A DNA stretch of 64,000 nucleotides from Solirubrobacter taibaiensis (GCA_027587225.1 JAPDDQ010000002.1:1-64000), one strand, 5' to 3'. Positions 1-13,960 are shown, numbered from the stretch's first letter. Translations and numbers: made by a program. Notes: generated by a model from the sequence alone, not told the origin.

Positions 1-2265
1 CGGCGGGGCCGTCGCGGTCGGCTGCGGCGCCGTGTCGGTCGGCGGGGCCTCGGTCCCGCCGCCGTCGGTCGGCGGCGCCGCGGTGGGCGCGACGGTCGGC
101 GTGCCCGGAAGCGTGGTGCCCGGCGTCGGGGAGGGAGTGGCGCGGCCGTCGCCGCCCTCGTTCTTGGGCAGCGGGTCGATCTTGAGCAGCGACATCATGA
201 AGCTCTTCCAGATCGCGGTCGGGAACGTGCCGCCGGCGACCGGTTCGCCCTGGAACTCGGTCTCCATCGGCTTGAACTCGTCCGGGTAGCCGACCCACAC
301 GGCGACGGTGTACTCCTTGGTCCAGCCGACGAACCATGCGTCGCCGTAGGACTCGGTCGTGCCGGTCTTGCCCGCCACCATCACGCCCGGGATCTGCGCG
401 CGCTCGGCCGTGCCGTCCTTGACCACGGTCTGCAAGATGCTCGAGACCTGGTTCGCGACACCCTCGTCCATCACGCGGGTGCGGTCGCGCTTGTTCAACA
501 TCCGCCGGCCGTCGGCGGTCTCGACGATCTTGGCCTGCTTGCCCTCGCCCTGGTAGATGCGCTCGATGCCGACCGGCCCGGGCACGGGCAGCTTCTTGTC
601 GCTCTGGCCCGGGGACAGGCTGCCGGTCGTGAGCAGGCCGCCGGTCGCGAACGTCTCGTACGCGTGCGCCATGTCGAGCGGCGTGACGCCCTGGCTCAGG
701 CCGCCGAGCGCGGTAGCGAGGTTCGTGGACACCTTGGTGCGGATGCCGGCCTCGCGGGCGAGCTTCGACACGCCCTTCATGCCGATCTCCTTCGCCACCT
801 GCACATACACGGCGTTGTCGGAGAAGGTCGTGGCCCGAGCGAGCGTCTGTGACCCGGCGTACGCGTCGTCGTAATTGTTGACAGTGAAGCGCTCACCACC
901 CTTGAGGATGTAAGTCAGCTTCTTCGACGCCCAGGTCGAGTTCGGACTGATGCCCCGCTCGAGCGCACGTGCGAGCACGAACGGCTTGAACGCCGAGCCG
1001 GGCTGACGCTGGCCCTGGGTCGCGAGGTTGAACGGCTGGGAGGCGTAGCGCTTGTCGTCGCCGCCCACCATGGCGCGGACCATGCCGTCCTTGTTGGAGA
1101 TCGCGACGAGCGAGGCCTGCGGCCCGCTCTCGTTGGGCAGCCAGTCCTTGATCGCCTTCTGGGCCGCGGTCTGCAGCTTGGAGTCGATCGTCGTCTTGAC
1201 CCGCAGCCCGCCGTCGAACGCGAGCCGCGCGCCCTGCTGGCCGCCGCCGAGCTGGTCGACGACCTGCTGCTTGACCCAGGAGGTGAAGTACGGGAACTTC
1301 GTGTCCTCCTTCGGGTACATCAGGTCGTACTGCGTCGGGATGGCCTCGGCCTTGCCGCTCTCGTACACGTCCCGCGGGATGTACCCCTGCTCGAACATGC
1401 GCTGCAGCACCAGGTCACGGCGCTTCTGCGCGGCGACGGGGTGCTGGGTCGGGTCGTACGCGCTCGGCGAGGCCACGATGCCGGCGAGCAGCGCCGCCTC
1501 GTGCGGGAAGAGCACCTTCGCGCACTCCGGCTCGCACTTGTCGTGGTTGTAGCCGAAGTACGTCCGCGCCGCCGACTCGATCCCGTAGGCGCCGTTGCCG
1601 AAGTAGATCGTGTTCAGGTAGTTGCGCAGGATGCGGTCCTTGGACCACCGGCGCGTCAGCTGGTACGCCAGCGCGGCTTCACGCAGCTTCTGGAACATCG
1701 TGCGGTTGTTCTCGGCCGCAAGAGAGATCTTGATGTACTGCTGCGGGATGGTGGAGGCGCCCTGGACCTGCCGGCCCTCGGCCGTGTTCTGGAAGGCGGC
1801 GCGCGCGATGCCGCGCACGTCGACGCCCGAGTTGGTCCAGAAGCGACGGTCCTCGATCGCGACCATCGCCTGCTTCATGGAGTCGGCGATCTGGTCCTCG
1901 CGGAGGTAGATCCGGCGTTCGTTGCCCGTGAGGAAGCCGATCTCCTTGCCGTCCTTGTCGAGCAGCCGGGACTGGACCGTCGTGTCCGGCGCGTTCTCGA
2001 GCTTCGGCAGGTCCGAAGCGAGCGCCATGAACATGCCGAACGCGGTGGAGATGGCCGCCAGCACGCCGAGGAAGAACAAGACGATCAGGACGCGGAGCTT
2101 GCGGACCTTGAAGCGCTTCTTGCGCTTGCGGCGCGGCCACAGGCGAAGCCGCCGCTTGCCGTGCTTACGCGCGCGCGTACGTGAGCGCGGGAACTCGACC
2201 ACCGAGCCGCTCCCATTGAGGCCATCGCTCTCGTCGGGAATGGTGGTGGTTCGCTCGTCACTCAT
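1..2265 (-). CDS. Class A penicillin-binding protein (PBP1A type), 3' end beyond window
   Basis: Bifunctional peptidoglycan glycosyltransferase/transpeptidase that polymerises and cross-links lipid II-derived glycan outside the membrane. 755 residues are visible and the frame is open at position 1. Order: Arg/Lys-rich cytoplasmic tail (about 1-58), one membrane anchor (LIVLFFLGVLAAISTAF), GT51 domain with EDRRF and GASTIPQQ motifs, then a penicillin-binding domain with SAFK (active Ser), SDN and KTGTTES motifs. The visible end is a Pro/Thr-rich tail. The ATG at 2265 is chosen because it precedes the basic tail. The next gene (tyrS) is divergent. Family certain; the exact paralogue name is not. 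Confidence 0.93.
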   Translation of the reverse strand, partial: MSDERTTTIPDESDGLNGSGSVVEFPRSRTRARKHGKRRLRLWPRRKRKKRFKVRKLRVLIVLFFLGVLAAISTAFGMFMALASDLPKLENAPDTTVQSRLLDKDGKEIGFLTGNERRIYLREDQIADSMKQAMVAIEDRRFWTNSGVDVRGIARAAFQNTAEGRQVQGASTIPQQYIKISLAAENNRTMFQKLREAALAYQLTRRWSKDRILRNYLNTIYFGNGAYGIESAARTYFGYNHDKCEPECAKVLFPHEAALLAGIVASPSAYDPTQHPVAAQKRRDLVLQRMFEQGYIPRDVYESGKAEAIPTQYDLMYPKEDTKFPYFTSWVKQQVVDQLGGGQQGARLAFDGGLRVKTTIDSKLQTAAQKAIKDWLPNESGPQASLVAISNKDGMVRAMVGGDDKRYASQPFNLATQGQRQPGSAFKPFVLARALERGISPNSTWASKKLTYILKGGERFTVNNYDDAYAGSQTLARATTFSDNAVYVQVAKEIGMKGVSKLAREAGIRTKVSTNLATALGGLSQGVTPLDMAHAYETFATGGLLTTGSLSPGQSDKKLPVPGPVGIERIYQGEGKQAKIVETADGRRMLNKRDRTRVMDEGVANQVSSILQTVVKDGTAERAQIPGVMVAGKTGTTESYGDAWFVGWTKEYTVAVWVGYPDEFKPMETEFQGEPVAGGTFPTAIWKSFMMSLLKIDPLPKNEGGDGRATPSPTPGTTLPGTPTVAPTAAPPTDGGGTEAPPTDTAPQPTATAPP

Positions 2266-2362
2266 GACAGGTGGGCGGTCCCAGTGCCGAGCGAAGCCTC
2301 TGCAAACGCTCGAACCGGGCCGAAAAGGCGGGCGGACCAGGCCCGGCCAGGTCTCCGGACTC

Positions 2363-2368
2363 TAGCAT
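2363..2368 (+). promoter_or_regulatory. -10-like hexamer of tyrS (leaderless type)
   Basis: TAGCAT ends 8 nt before the ATG at 2377 and no Shine-Dalgarno sequence lies between. Transcription would start at or next to the start codon. The same geometry recurs at other genes here (14026, 24221, 43333 minus, 43362, 45593, 51609). No convincing -35 element is visible. Confidence 0.45.
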
Positions 2369-2376
2369 TGGCGCCG

Positions 2377-3555
2377 ATGGAATCCCCAGCGTCCTTTCTG
2401 GCCCGCAACGCCGTCGAGGTCTCGCCTGAGGGGGCGCTGAAGGAGCGCCTCGAGGCCGGAAGGCCCTTGCGGGTGAAGCTCGGCCTCGATCCCACCGCCC
2501 CGGACCTGCACCTCGGCCACACGGTCGTGCTGCAGAAACTCCGGGAGTTCCAGGACCTCGGGCACACCGTCGTCCTGATCGTCGGCGACTACACCGCTCG
2601 CGTGGGCGACCCATCCGGGCGCTCGGCCACACGCCCGGTGCTCTCCCCCGAGGAGATCGACGCGCACGCCGCGACGTACCTCGCGCAGGCGACCAAGGTC
2701 CTCGCCGACGACGAGCGGTTGGAGGTCCGCCGCAACTCGGAGTGGTTGGACATGAAGATGGAGGAGCTGTTCCGGATCGTCCGGACGGTCACCATCGCCC
2801 GGCTGCTCGAGCGCGACGACTTCGCCAAGCGCATGGCCGCCGCCGAGCCGATCTCGCTGCTGGAGTTCCTGTACCCGGTGCTCCAGGGATACGACTCGGT
2901 CGCCGTCCGTGCGGATGTGGAGCTCGGCGGCACGGACCAGACCTTCAACTTGCACATGGGGCGCGCGCTGCAGTCCAGCTACGGACAGCCCTCGCAGATC
3001 GTGCTGACCCTCCCGCTGCTCAACGGGCTCGACGGGACCCGCAAGATGTCGAAGTCCTTCGGCAACCAGATCGGGATCACGGACCCGCCCGGGGAGATGT
3101 ACAACCGGACCCTGAGCATCCCTGACGAGCTGATCGACTCCTGGTACGGGCTGTTGCTCGGCACGGAGGCGCCGGCGGACGTGGGCCCGCGCGACGCGAA
3201 GCGCGCGCTCGCACGAGGGCTCGTCGAGAGATTCCACAGCGCCGAAGAAGCCTTGGAGGCCGAGGCGGCGTTCGATCGGGTCTTCATCCAACGGGCGCTC
3301 CCCGAGCACATCGACGAGGTCGAGCTCTCCGCCAACGGGGGAGAGCTGCATCTACCCCAGGTGATCGTCGAGCTCTTCGGGGGGTCGCGATCGGAAGCGC
3401 GGCGCAAGCTCCAGCAAGGCGGAGTCAAGCTCGACGGGGAGCCGATGCCGGCCGATCCGCTCGATGTACCCGCCACTTCGCTGGACGGTCGCGTCATGCA
3501 GCTGGGCAAGCGCCAGTTCCGCCGAATCAAAATTTCTTCGGCCAAACCCTTGTAG
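2377..3555 (+). CDS. tyrS: Tyrosyl-tRNA synthetase
   Basis: Class I aminoacyl-tRNA synthetase charging tRNA-Tyr. 392 residues, within the usual bacterial range. The HIGH-type motif is HLGH (in DPTAPDLHLGH), the KMSKS loop is RKMSKSFG, and an S4-like RNA-binding domain (FGGSRSEARRKLQQGGVKLDG) forms the C-terminus. An in-frame ATG at 2284 exists, but its 31 extra residues are not synthetase-like, and the ATG at 2377 sits just behind a -10-like hexamer. The gene is divergent from the PBP gene and ends about 70 nt before the rRNA promoter region. No T-box leader was seen. Confidence 0.96.
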   Translation: MESPASFLARNAVEVSPEGALKERLEAGRPLRVKLGLDPTAPDLHLGHTVVLQKLREFQDLGHTVVLIVGDYTARVGDPSGRSATRPVLSPEEIDAHAATYLAQATKVLADDERLEVRRNSEWLDMKMEELFRIVRTVTIARLLERDDFAKRMAAAEPISLLEFLYPVLQGYDSVAVRADVELGGTDQTFNLHMGRALQSSYGQPSQIVLTLPLLNGLDGTRKMSKSFGNQIGITDPPGEMYNRTLSIPDELIDSWYGLLLGTEAPADVGPRDAKRALARGLVERFHSAEEALEAEAAFDRVFIQRALPEHIDEVELSANGGELHLPQVIVELFGGSRSEARRKLQQGGVKLDGEPMPADPLDVPATSLDGRVMQLGKRQFRRIKISSAKPL

Positions 3556-3624
3556 GGCAGGAAGCCGCTGCTACATTGCTGCACCGCGGTTGGGGGAAGC
3601 AAGCCCGGCCGGAGCCGTCTGGAT

Positions 3625-3793
3625 TTGTGTTCCGGGCCCCGGGTGCGCTAAACTCGATCGCCGCTCAACGCAGCAATGCCATGAGCGCCGGAGCCGGAAG
3701 GCGCCGGGGAGGGAAGCGCTAAGCTTCTCGGCCCGGAGCCGCTAAGCTCTGGGGCTGACGCCGAGAGGCGGAAGCACGAGGGCCTGCTAGGCT
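3625..3793 (+). promoter_or_regulatory. Tandem promoter region of the rRNA operon
   Basis: The best candidate is TTGTGT (3625-3630), an 18-nt spacer and TAAACT (3649-3654). Three further copies of the same -10-like word follow: TAAGCT at 3720-3725, TAAGCT at 3743-3748 and TAGGCT at 3788-3793, each preceded by GC. The repeated GCTA(A/G)(A/G)CT suggests several start sites upstream of the 16S gene, as is common for rRNA operons. Only the first has a recognisable -35. Confidence 0.5.
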
Positions 3794-3852
3794 CTCAAAC
3801 ATAGCGCAGCACCCGGCGGAATCCCCGCCGGCGCGAGGCGCAGCGGTCTTTG

Positions 3853-3869
3853 AAAACTCAACAGCATGC
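3853..3869 (+). other. 5' strand of the pre-16S processing stem
   Basis: These 17 nt (AAAACTCAACAGCATGC) are perfectly complementary to 5731-5747 in the 16S-23S spacer, so the transcript can close a long-range stem around the 16S rRNA, the usual RNase III substrate. The stem partly extends outward after a G-G mismatch. Confidence 0.8.
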
Positions 3870-3899
3870 ACATCGATAGCTTCCTTGCTATCGAATGTG
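3869..3899 (+). other. Hairpin in the 16S leader
   Basis: CACATCGATAGC (3869-3880) pairs with GCTATCGAATGTG (3887-3899), with one bulged A and a 6-nt loop. It lies between the processing stem and mature 16S. It has no T-run, so it is a leader structure and not a terminator. Confidence 0.55.
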
Positions 3900-4069
3900 T
3901 CCAGGTTTCGTTACTCCGACGCCGTGCTTCGTGCACGGTGGACGGAATAAGGAATCAAGTAGTAAAGAAGTGCCAGTAGTACTGAGCAAAGAAGTACCCT
4001 GTCAATCGCTCAGCCGGCCTCATGTGTACTGGTCGGCTCTCGAGTAGCAATTGACGCTCTTTGTGATTC

Positions 4070-8875
<4,806 letters not shown>

Positions 8876-8930
8876 TTTATTTACCCCTTTACAGGGGATA
8901 CAGATTTAGTGGTGCTCGTTCGTTGGCGGG

Positions 8931-8947
8931 TTATGCAGTTTTGAAGG
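8931..8947 (+). other. 3' strand of the pre-23S processing stem
   Basis: TTATGCAGTTTTGAAGG is the reverse complement of 5789-5805 apart from one G-G mismatch. It mirrors the 16S stem: the 5' strands of both carry TTGAAAACT. Confidence 0.75.
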
Positions 8948-8973
8948 CCCGCTTGAGGCGTGGTCTTGACAAG

Positions 8974-9092
8974 TTTCCGGTGGCTATTGCGCGGGGGAAA
9001 TACCTCTTCCCATTCCGAACAGAGCAGTCAAGCCCCGTAGCGCCGATGGTACTTGGCCTGCAAGGGCCTGGGAGAGTAGGTCGCCGCCGGTC
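8974..9092 (+). rRNA. rrf: 5S ribosomal RNA
   Basis: About 119 nt. The 5' TTTCCGGTGGC and 3' GCCGCCGGTCC ends pair. Internal landmarks are CCCATTCCGAACAGAG and GCGCCGATGGTACT, followed by GGGAGAGTAGGTCGCCGCC. It follows 23S by about 100 nt and completes a 16S-23S-5S operon. Confidence 0.96.
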
Positions 9093-9100
9093 CTTTAAAC

Positions 9101-9126
9101 AGAGCCGCCCCGTGGGGCGGCTCTTT
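9101..9126 (+). terminator. Intrinsic terminator of the rRNA operon
   Basis: A perfect 11-bp stem AGAGCCGCCCC / GGGGCGGCTCT with a 2-nt loop is followed by TTTTG. It lies 9 nt after 5S. Confidence 0.9.
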
Positions 9127-9137
9127 TGTTGCACACG

Positions 9138-9162
9138 AGCCGTCCCAATTGGGGCGGCTTTT
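9138..9162 (+). terminator. Second, back-up terminator of the rRNA operon
   Basis: AGCCGTCCC and GGGGCGGCT pair across AATT with one G-T wobble, followed by TTTTG. Its sequence resembles the first terminator, so it may be a local duplication. Confidence 0.75.
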
Positions 9163-9510
9163 GTGGGTTCTAGGGCGTCTCTCGTCCCGGCGCGGTGCGC
9201 CACTCCGCCACGCACGCGTGTCGAGTGGGGTCGCCTCGCCCTGCAGCAGGGCAGGGGAGCGTCGGCTTCGCGCGCGTCCGCGCTACCCGGCGCTCCGCTG
9301 CCGCGCGCGGAAGGGTGCCGGCAGCGCCGGCGGATGCGCGTCCGTCGCGCGACCATCGGTGCGCGCATCCATGGCTTCCTGCGCGTCCTCCGCGTGCCCA
9401 ACTCGAGGCCCGATTCGCCGCCGCGTGAACCATCGGAGCTCCAGCTTGCCGCCTCTCGCGTCGCTCGGCGGCGGAGAGGCGATCCGTCAGGCCCTATGGA
9501 CCGTTAAACA
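9163..9510. other. Intergenic stretch, no gene supported
   Basis: About 350 nt of very GC-rich sequence. Open frames here have neither a plausible start context nor a recognisable product. Nothing further was seen. Confidence 0.5.
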
Positions 9511-9512
9511 CC

Positions 9513-9540
9513 ACGGGGGCGGTCACATGACCGCCCCCGT
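9513..9540 (-). terminator. Hairpin terminator of the secreted hydrolase gene
   Basis: Perfect 13-bp arms (ACGGGGGCGGTCA and its complement) surround a 2-nt loop. On the minus strand the tail is TGGTGTTTAACGG, a weak T-run. It lies 30 nt past the stop codon of the minus-strand gene. Confidence 0.65.
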
Positions 9541-9569
9541 TGGGGTTCCACCTTCAGTTGTAAGCGCGT

Positions 9570-11960
9570 CTAGCGGACGCTGACGACCTTCGACTTGCCG
9601 GCGACCGTCACCGTGTAGCGGCCCTTGGCGAGCTTGGCGCTCGCCGTCCAGGCCGAGCCGGCGACCTTCGCCCGCACGGCCTTGCTCTTGCTGGCCTTGC
9701 CGACCTTCGCGATCGCGACGCGAACACTCGTGGCACACCCGACGGAACCCTTCGCGACGAGCTTGCCACGCGACACCTTGACCGAGGTGAGCGTCGTAGC
9801 TGCGCTGCACGGCGTCGTCGTCGTCGCTGCCGCCGTCGTCCTGGCGGTGGCCGTTGCCGGCGCCTCAGCGGCGCTGGTGGCCGCCGCGATCTCCGCGGCG
9901 GGTGCCGCCGGCGCGGTGACCGGGACGTCGGCGAGCTTGTCCGTGTAGACGGCGGAGCCGCCGACGGCCTCCTGGAAGCGCACGTCGGAGACCTGGATCG
10001 AGCCCGTGGCCGGCTGCCCGGCGCGGCCGAAGCGCAGCTCGACCTTGCGGATGCTCGTGAGATCGACGCCTTGCGCCTTGAAATCGCCCAGCGGGACGCG
10101 GATCGCGTTGAGCACGATGTGCGTGCGCGCGGTCGTCGACCCCGTCGTCTGGTGCAGGGCGTTGCCGTACCGCGGTGAGGCGGCGGGCACGATGCCCTCC
10201 TTGCCGGCCTTGTCGACCAGGACGATCGAGAAGTCCTGGGTCGTCAGCGCGGGGTTCCAGATGGCGTCGCCCGTGCGAGGGGCGTTGCGGGGGTCGAAGA
10301 AGTTGACCGCCGCGCCCATCGTGAGGGTCTTGAACCCGGTCACGTCACCCGACGCGGCGGGCACGCGGGTGCCGATCGACGCGGGCTGGTCCCACGCCAG
10401 CGCCAGCTGCATTCCGTACGAGTGGTTCACGGGCGCGCTCTCGCGCGTCCCGCTCTGGCCGCCGAGCGCGCTCGCGGCGGGCAGCGGGCAGCCCTTCGTC
10501 GCGGTCGGCAGGCCGGTGAAGCCGAGCGAGGACGGCGTGAAGTAGATCGGCTCCGGGTTGCACCAGTCGAACCCGCCCGCCGTGGTGGCCGGGACCGTGA
10601 CGCCGCCGGACGCGAGATACGGGTTGGAGAACCCGCTGCCGGTGATCGACGTCCCGAGCGCGCTGACCGTGAGCGGATTGTCCGTCTCCGGCCGCAGCAC
10701 GTCACGGCGCGCGACCGGCTCAGCGAAGTAGGTGACCATGTTCCGCTCGGCGCACGGGATGCGCGCACCGGACGTCGACGTCGGGCATGCCGACACGGGG
10801 ATCTGCGGGGACACACCGTCCTCGCCGAGCTCACCGGTCATGTACGGGTCAAACGCGACGTCGCCGCCGACGTAGCGCCGGAAGAACGAGCCCATCAGCG
10901 CGAGGCCGGCCTTCTCCTGGTCGCCCATCAGCGCCGGATCGCCGGAGCCGCGGGTCGCGGCGTTGTAGGTGCCGCCGCTTAGGCGGATGTTGTTCGGCTG
11001 CGACGTGCCGCAGGCGGTATCGGTACCGGTGGCGTCGTCGCCGTCGGCGAACCAGACCGAGTTGAACCAGTTGTGGTTCGCGCCGAGCATCGAGACCTGG
11101 ATGCGCGGGAACGGGTCGTTCGCGACGATGTACTGGCTGCGCTCGAACATGCGCGCGCCCTGCAGGTTCGTGACGTCGCCCTCGCAGTAGCCGAACATCG
11201 TCATGTACGGCACGCCATACGGCGCGCGGCGTTCGTAATCGACGGGCGCCAGCGCGATCACGCCCCGTAGGTTGTACTTGCGGCCTGGTGCGGGCCGCGT
11301 GCGGTTGTAGTCGATGAAGCTGGAGACCGCGTCGCCGCCGCGCGAGTGACCCATGAGGCCGACGCGCGAGAAGTCGAGCTTGCCGACCAGCGCGCCACCG
11401 ATGTTGGTGTTGTCACCGGCCGGGATCGGCGCGGTGTTCGCGTCCCAGAGCTTGTCCAGCATCGCGGCGATGATGATCCGGCGCTGGTGCATGCCGCGCG
11501 CGGTGCCGTCCTGGTAGTACATGAGCTGGTCCTGGTCGATCGACGCGACCGTGTAGCCCCAGCTCGCGAGGTTCTCACCCAGGTAGGCGTAGCCGCGGTC
11601 GTTGCGCTTGAACGCGGTGCAGTTCGGGGCCGAGCCGCTGTCGCAGCTCGAGTGGTTGCCGTGCACCAGCACGATCACGGGCGAGCCCGTTGCCCGGTTG
11701 CCGGGGTAGTAGATCGATCCGCGCAACTGCACGGTGGCCGCGGCAGCCGTGCCGGTGAGGCCGCCGCCGGCCGCGTTCGGCTCCTGCAGATCGACCGTGC
11801 CGATCTTCAGCGGGTCCAGCGTGACTGGGGCGTACGGCCCGCGGGCCATCGGGTCGGGCGGCGCGGCCAGCGATGTCGCAGGCGCGAGCACCGCCAGGAA
11901 AAGCGCCAGGGCAATGGCCTTCAGGGCAGGGGTCACCAGTTCTCCGTGCTGTCGATTCAT
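9570..11960 (-). CDS. Secreted alpha/beta-hydrolase (lipase/PET-hydrolase-like) with C-terminal beta domains
   Basis: 796 residues from the ATG at 11960. This start gives a classical signal peptide (basic start, ALALFLAVLAPATSLAA) that longer in-frame starts would bury. The N-terminal half is an alpha/beta-hydrolase: oxyanion region VIVLVHGNHSSCD and nucleophile elbow GLMGHSRGGD (GHSRG, active Ser). It resembles chlorophyllase/lipase-like secreted esterases; the substrate is unknown. The second half has no recognisable catalytic motif. The last 80 residues form a Lys/Val-rich module (AVRAKVAGSAWTASAKLAKG) that may bind the envelope. The gene is divergent from the beta-helix protein, with a 233-nt shared upstream region. 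Confidence 0.8.
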   Translation of the reverse strand: MNRQHGELVTPALKAIALALFLAVLAPATSLAAPPDPMARGPYAPVTLDPLKIGTVDLQEPNAAGGGLTGTAAAATVQLRGSIYYPGNRATGSPVIVLVHGNHSSCDSGSAPNCTAFKRNDRGYAYLGENLASWGYTVASIDQDQLMYYQDGTARGMHQRRIIIAAMLDKLWDANTAPIPAGDNTNIGGALVGKLDFSRVGLMGHSRGGDAVSSFIDYNRTRPAPGRKYNLRGVIALAPVDYERRAPYGVPYMTMFGYCEGDVTNLQGARMFERSQYIVANDPFPRIQVSMLGANHNWFNSVWFADGDDATGTDTACGTSQPNNIRLSGGTYNAATRGSGDPALMGDQEKAGLALMGSFFRRYVGGDVAFDPYMTGELGEDGVSPQIPVSACPTSTSGARIPCAERNMVTYFAEPVARRDVLRPETDNPLTVSALGTSITGSGFSNPYLASGGVTVPATTAGGFDWCNPEPIYFTPSSLGFTGLPTATKGCPLPAASALGGQSGTRESAPVNHSYGMQLALAWDQPASIGTRVPAASGDVTGFKTLTMGAAVNFFDPRNAPRTGDAIWNPALTTQDFSIVLVDKAGKEGIVPAASPRYGNALHQTTGSTTARTHIVLNAIRVPLGDFKAQGVDLTSIRKVELRFGRAGQPATGSIQVSDVRFQEAVGGSAVYTDKLADVPVTAPAAPAAEIAAATSAAEAPATATARTTAAATTTTPCSAATTLTSVKVSRGKLVAKGSVGCATSVRVAIAKVGKASKSKAVRAKVAGSAWTASAKLAKGRYTVTVAGKSKVVSVR

Positions 11961-12193
11961 GAGTGCGTCCGTGCTCGCACGGCGACGACCGTGCGCGGGG
12001 CGAAGCGGCGGCATCGTACGTCCGCGGTGGGGTGCAGATGTGTGGACCGCCGGTAGAAAGGTGACCGGGCAACGACCGACCGGTTTCACATAACAACGGG
12101 ACCCGTGGTCCACGTAGATTGCGGCCGCTCCAACCGCGCGCCACTGATGGCTGCGCGGCTCGATCACTTACCGACAAAGGTCCCACTGTTCAC
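11961..12193. promoter_or_regulatory. Divergent promoter region between two secreted-protein genes
   Basis: The 233-nt gap between the hydrolase start (minus) and the beta-helix protein start (plus) must hold both promoters. No confident -35/-10 pair or operator palindrome could be assigned. Confidence 0.35.
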
Positions 12194-13960
12194 ATGAACC
12201 GAGTCCCCGTCGTCGTGGCCGCCGCCTTGCTCGCGGCGCTCGCCCCGACCAGCGCCTACGCGTCGACCTGGACGGTCGACGACGACAAGGCCGACTGCCC
12301 GAACGCCGCCTTCACGTCGATCCAGGCGGCCGTCAACCAGGCGGCGCCGTGGGACACCGTGGTGATCTGCGCCGGCATGTACTACGAGCAGTCCGTGCCG
12401 GCCTCGGGCAACAACTCGCCGAGCCAGACGGGGTCGCGCAACGGCCTGACGATCACCAAGCCGCTGACGATCAAGGGCGCGGGCGCCGACAAGGTGACGA
12501 TCCGTCCCGCCGCGGCGCTCGGCACGACGCTCGCGGGGACGGCGCCGTACCTGCGTGACGGCGGCGGCCACGTCGTGACCGTGTCGCGCCAGTCCGGCGG
12601 CTCGTCCGACGACAACGAGAACTTCCTGGACCTCTCCGGCGTGACCATCGAGTCGCCGGACATCTACGCGGAGGCCGGGCTCGCGTTCTTCAATACGAGC
12701 GGGCGCCTCGCCAACAGCCGCATCGGCACGATCAAGTCCGACGGCGGCCCGTACTCGTACGGCCTGCTCATGACCAACTCGCTGCAGGGGGCCGAGGCCG
12801 GCATCCGGCGCGAGGTCACGATCGAGAAGAGCATCGTCAACGGCACGGTCCTCTTCGACGACGCCCGCGGCGCCGACGGCACGGCCACCACGACGGTCCG
12901 GTCCGGCATCAAGGCGTACGGCAACGTCACCGGCTCGCGCGTGGCCGGCTCCGTCGGCTACACGTACGGGCAGCGCGGTTCGATCACCGGTAGCGAGATC
13001 ACGGGCGCCGTGGTCTTGACGGACGCCGAGACCGGGCCTGACCCGAGCAACCCGCTCGTGCGCGCCTTCAGCGCCACGGGTTCCAGCCTGCTCGGCGGCC
13101 TGACCAACAGTGGCACGACCGCGGCGCTGGTGACCGGCAACTTCTGGGGTACGAGCACCACCACCGGTCCGGTCGAGACCGGCACCGTGTTGAGCGAGGC
13201 CCCCGCGCCGCTGAGCGTGCCGGCCGCGACGCTCGATGCGCCCCCGACCGGCGCGATCGTCGACCCGTACGGTCCGACCACGGTCGCCTGGGACGAGACG
13301 ATCTACCCGGTCGTCGTCGCCGCTGACGACTTCGGCGTCAAGTCCGTGGAGCTCACCGCGAACGGCCTGCCGGTCGCAACCGTCGGGCGCACGCCGTACG
13401 AGTTCGAGTACCGCCCCGCGTACGAGCACATCGGTGACCACGTCGTCCTGACGGCGAAGATCACCGATTCCTCGGGCCAGACGACCGTCGTCTCCACCGA
13501 GCTCGACGTGCCTGCGGTGACGACGTCCGCCAACGGCACGGTCACCGGCTCGGTCCCGGCGACCCTGTCCTTGAGCGTCGGCGCCCCCGCCGCGTTCGGC
13601 GCCTTCACCGCCGGCGTGGCGAAGGACTACGTCGCCACCTCGAGCGCGACCGTCCTGTCCACCGCGGGCGACGCCGCCCTCAGCGTGGTGGACCCGGGCA
13701 CGACCGCGCCCGGTCATCTCGTCAACGGCACCTTCGTGCTGCCGCAGCCGCTGTCCGCCCGTGCGCTGAACGCCGCCAACACCGGCAGCATGTTCGGCAC
13801 CGTCTCCGGCACGCCGCTCACGCTGCTGACCTACGGCGCGCCCGTCAGCAACGACGCGGTCACGCTCGAGTTCAAGCAGCCGATCGCCGCCAACGACGCC
13901 CTGCGCACCGGCACCTACTCCAAGACCCTGACCTACACGCTGTCAACGACGACACCGTAA
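12194..13960 (+). CDS. Secreted parallel beta-helix protein with shared C-terminal module
   Basis: 588 residues from the ATG at 12194, giving a signal peptide (VVVAAALLAALAPTSAYA). The N-terminal two thirds (about 25-350) carry the start of a right-handed beta-helix (FTSIQAAVNQAAPWDTVVIC, then repeated IxxSxIxG-type turns), as in pectate-lyase-like or surface-adhesion proteins. No catalytic residues could be assigned. An Ig-like segment follows (about 355-440). Residues about 445-588 form a module ending YTLSTTTP that also ends the GH106-type protein at 27337-30609. It is probably exported and retained at the cell surface. Confidence 0.75.
   Translation: MNRVPVVVAAALLAALAPTSAYASTWTVDDDKADCPNAAFTSIQAAVNQAAPWDTVVICAGMYYEQSVPASGNNSPSQTGSRNGLTITKPLTIKGAGADKVTIRPAAALGTTLAGTAPYLRDGGGHVVTVSRQSGGSSDDNENFLDLSGVTIESPDIYAEAGLAFFNTSGRLANSRIGTIKSDGGPYSYGLLMTNSLQGAEAGIRREVTIEKSIVNGTVLFDDARGADGTATTTVRSGIKAYGNVTGSRVAGSVGYTYGQRGSITGSEITGAVVLTDAETGPDPSNPLVRAFSATGSSLLGGLTNSGTTAALVTGNFWGTSTTTGPVETGTVLSEAPAPLSVPAATLDAPPTGAIVDPYGPTTVAWDETIYPVVVAADDFGVKSVELTANGLPVATVGRTPYEFEYRPAYEHIGDHVVLTAKITDSSGQTTVVSTELDVPAVTTSANGTVTGSVPATLSLSVGAPAAFGAFTAGVAKDYVATSSATVLSTAGDAALSVVDPGTTAPGHLVNGTFVLPQPLSARALNAANTGSMFGTVSGTPLTLLTYGAPVSNDAVTLEFKQPIAANDALRTGTYSKTLTYTLSTTTP

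Noticed and set aside
2266..2376. T-box or other leader upstream of tyrS
   Set aside because: Only 110 nt lie between the divergent starts; no T-box sequence or terminator hairpin is present, and the -10-like word abuts the start codon.
12164..13717. Long open frame antisense to the beta-helix gene
   Set aside because: In 70% G+C DNA antisense frames stay open by chance; the product is Arg/Gly/Asp low-complexity without motifs, while the sense frame has a signal peptide and domain pattern. The same reasoning removed antisense frames over the his genes, dxr, the chemoreceptor and ispG.
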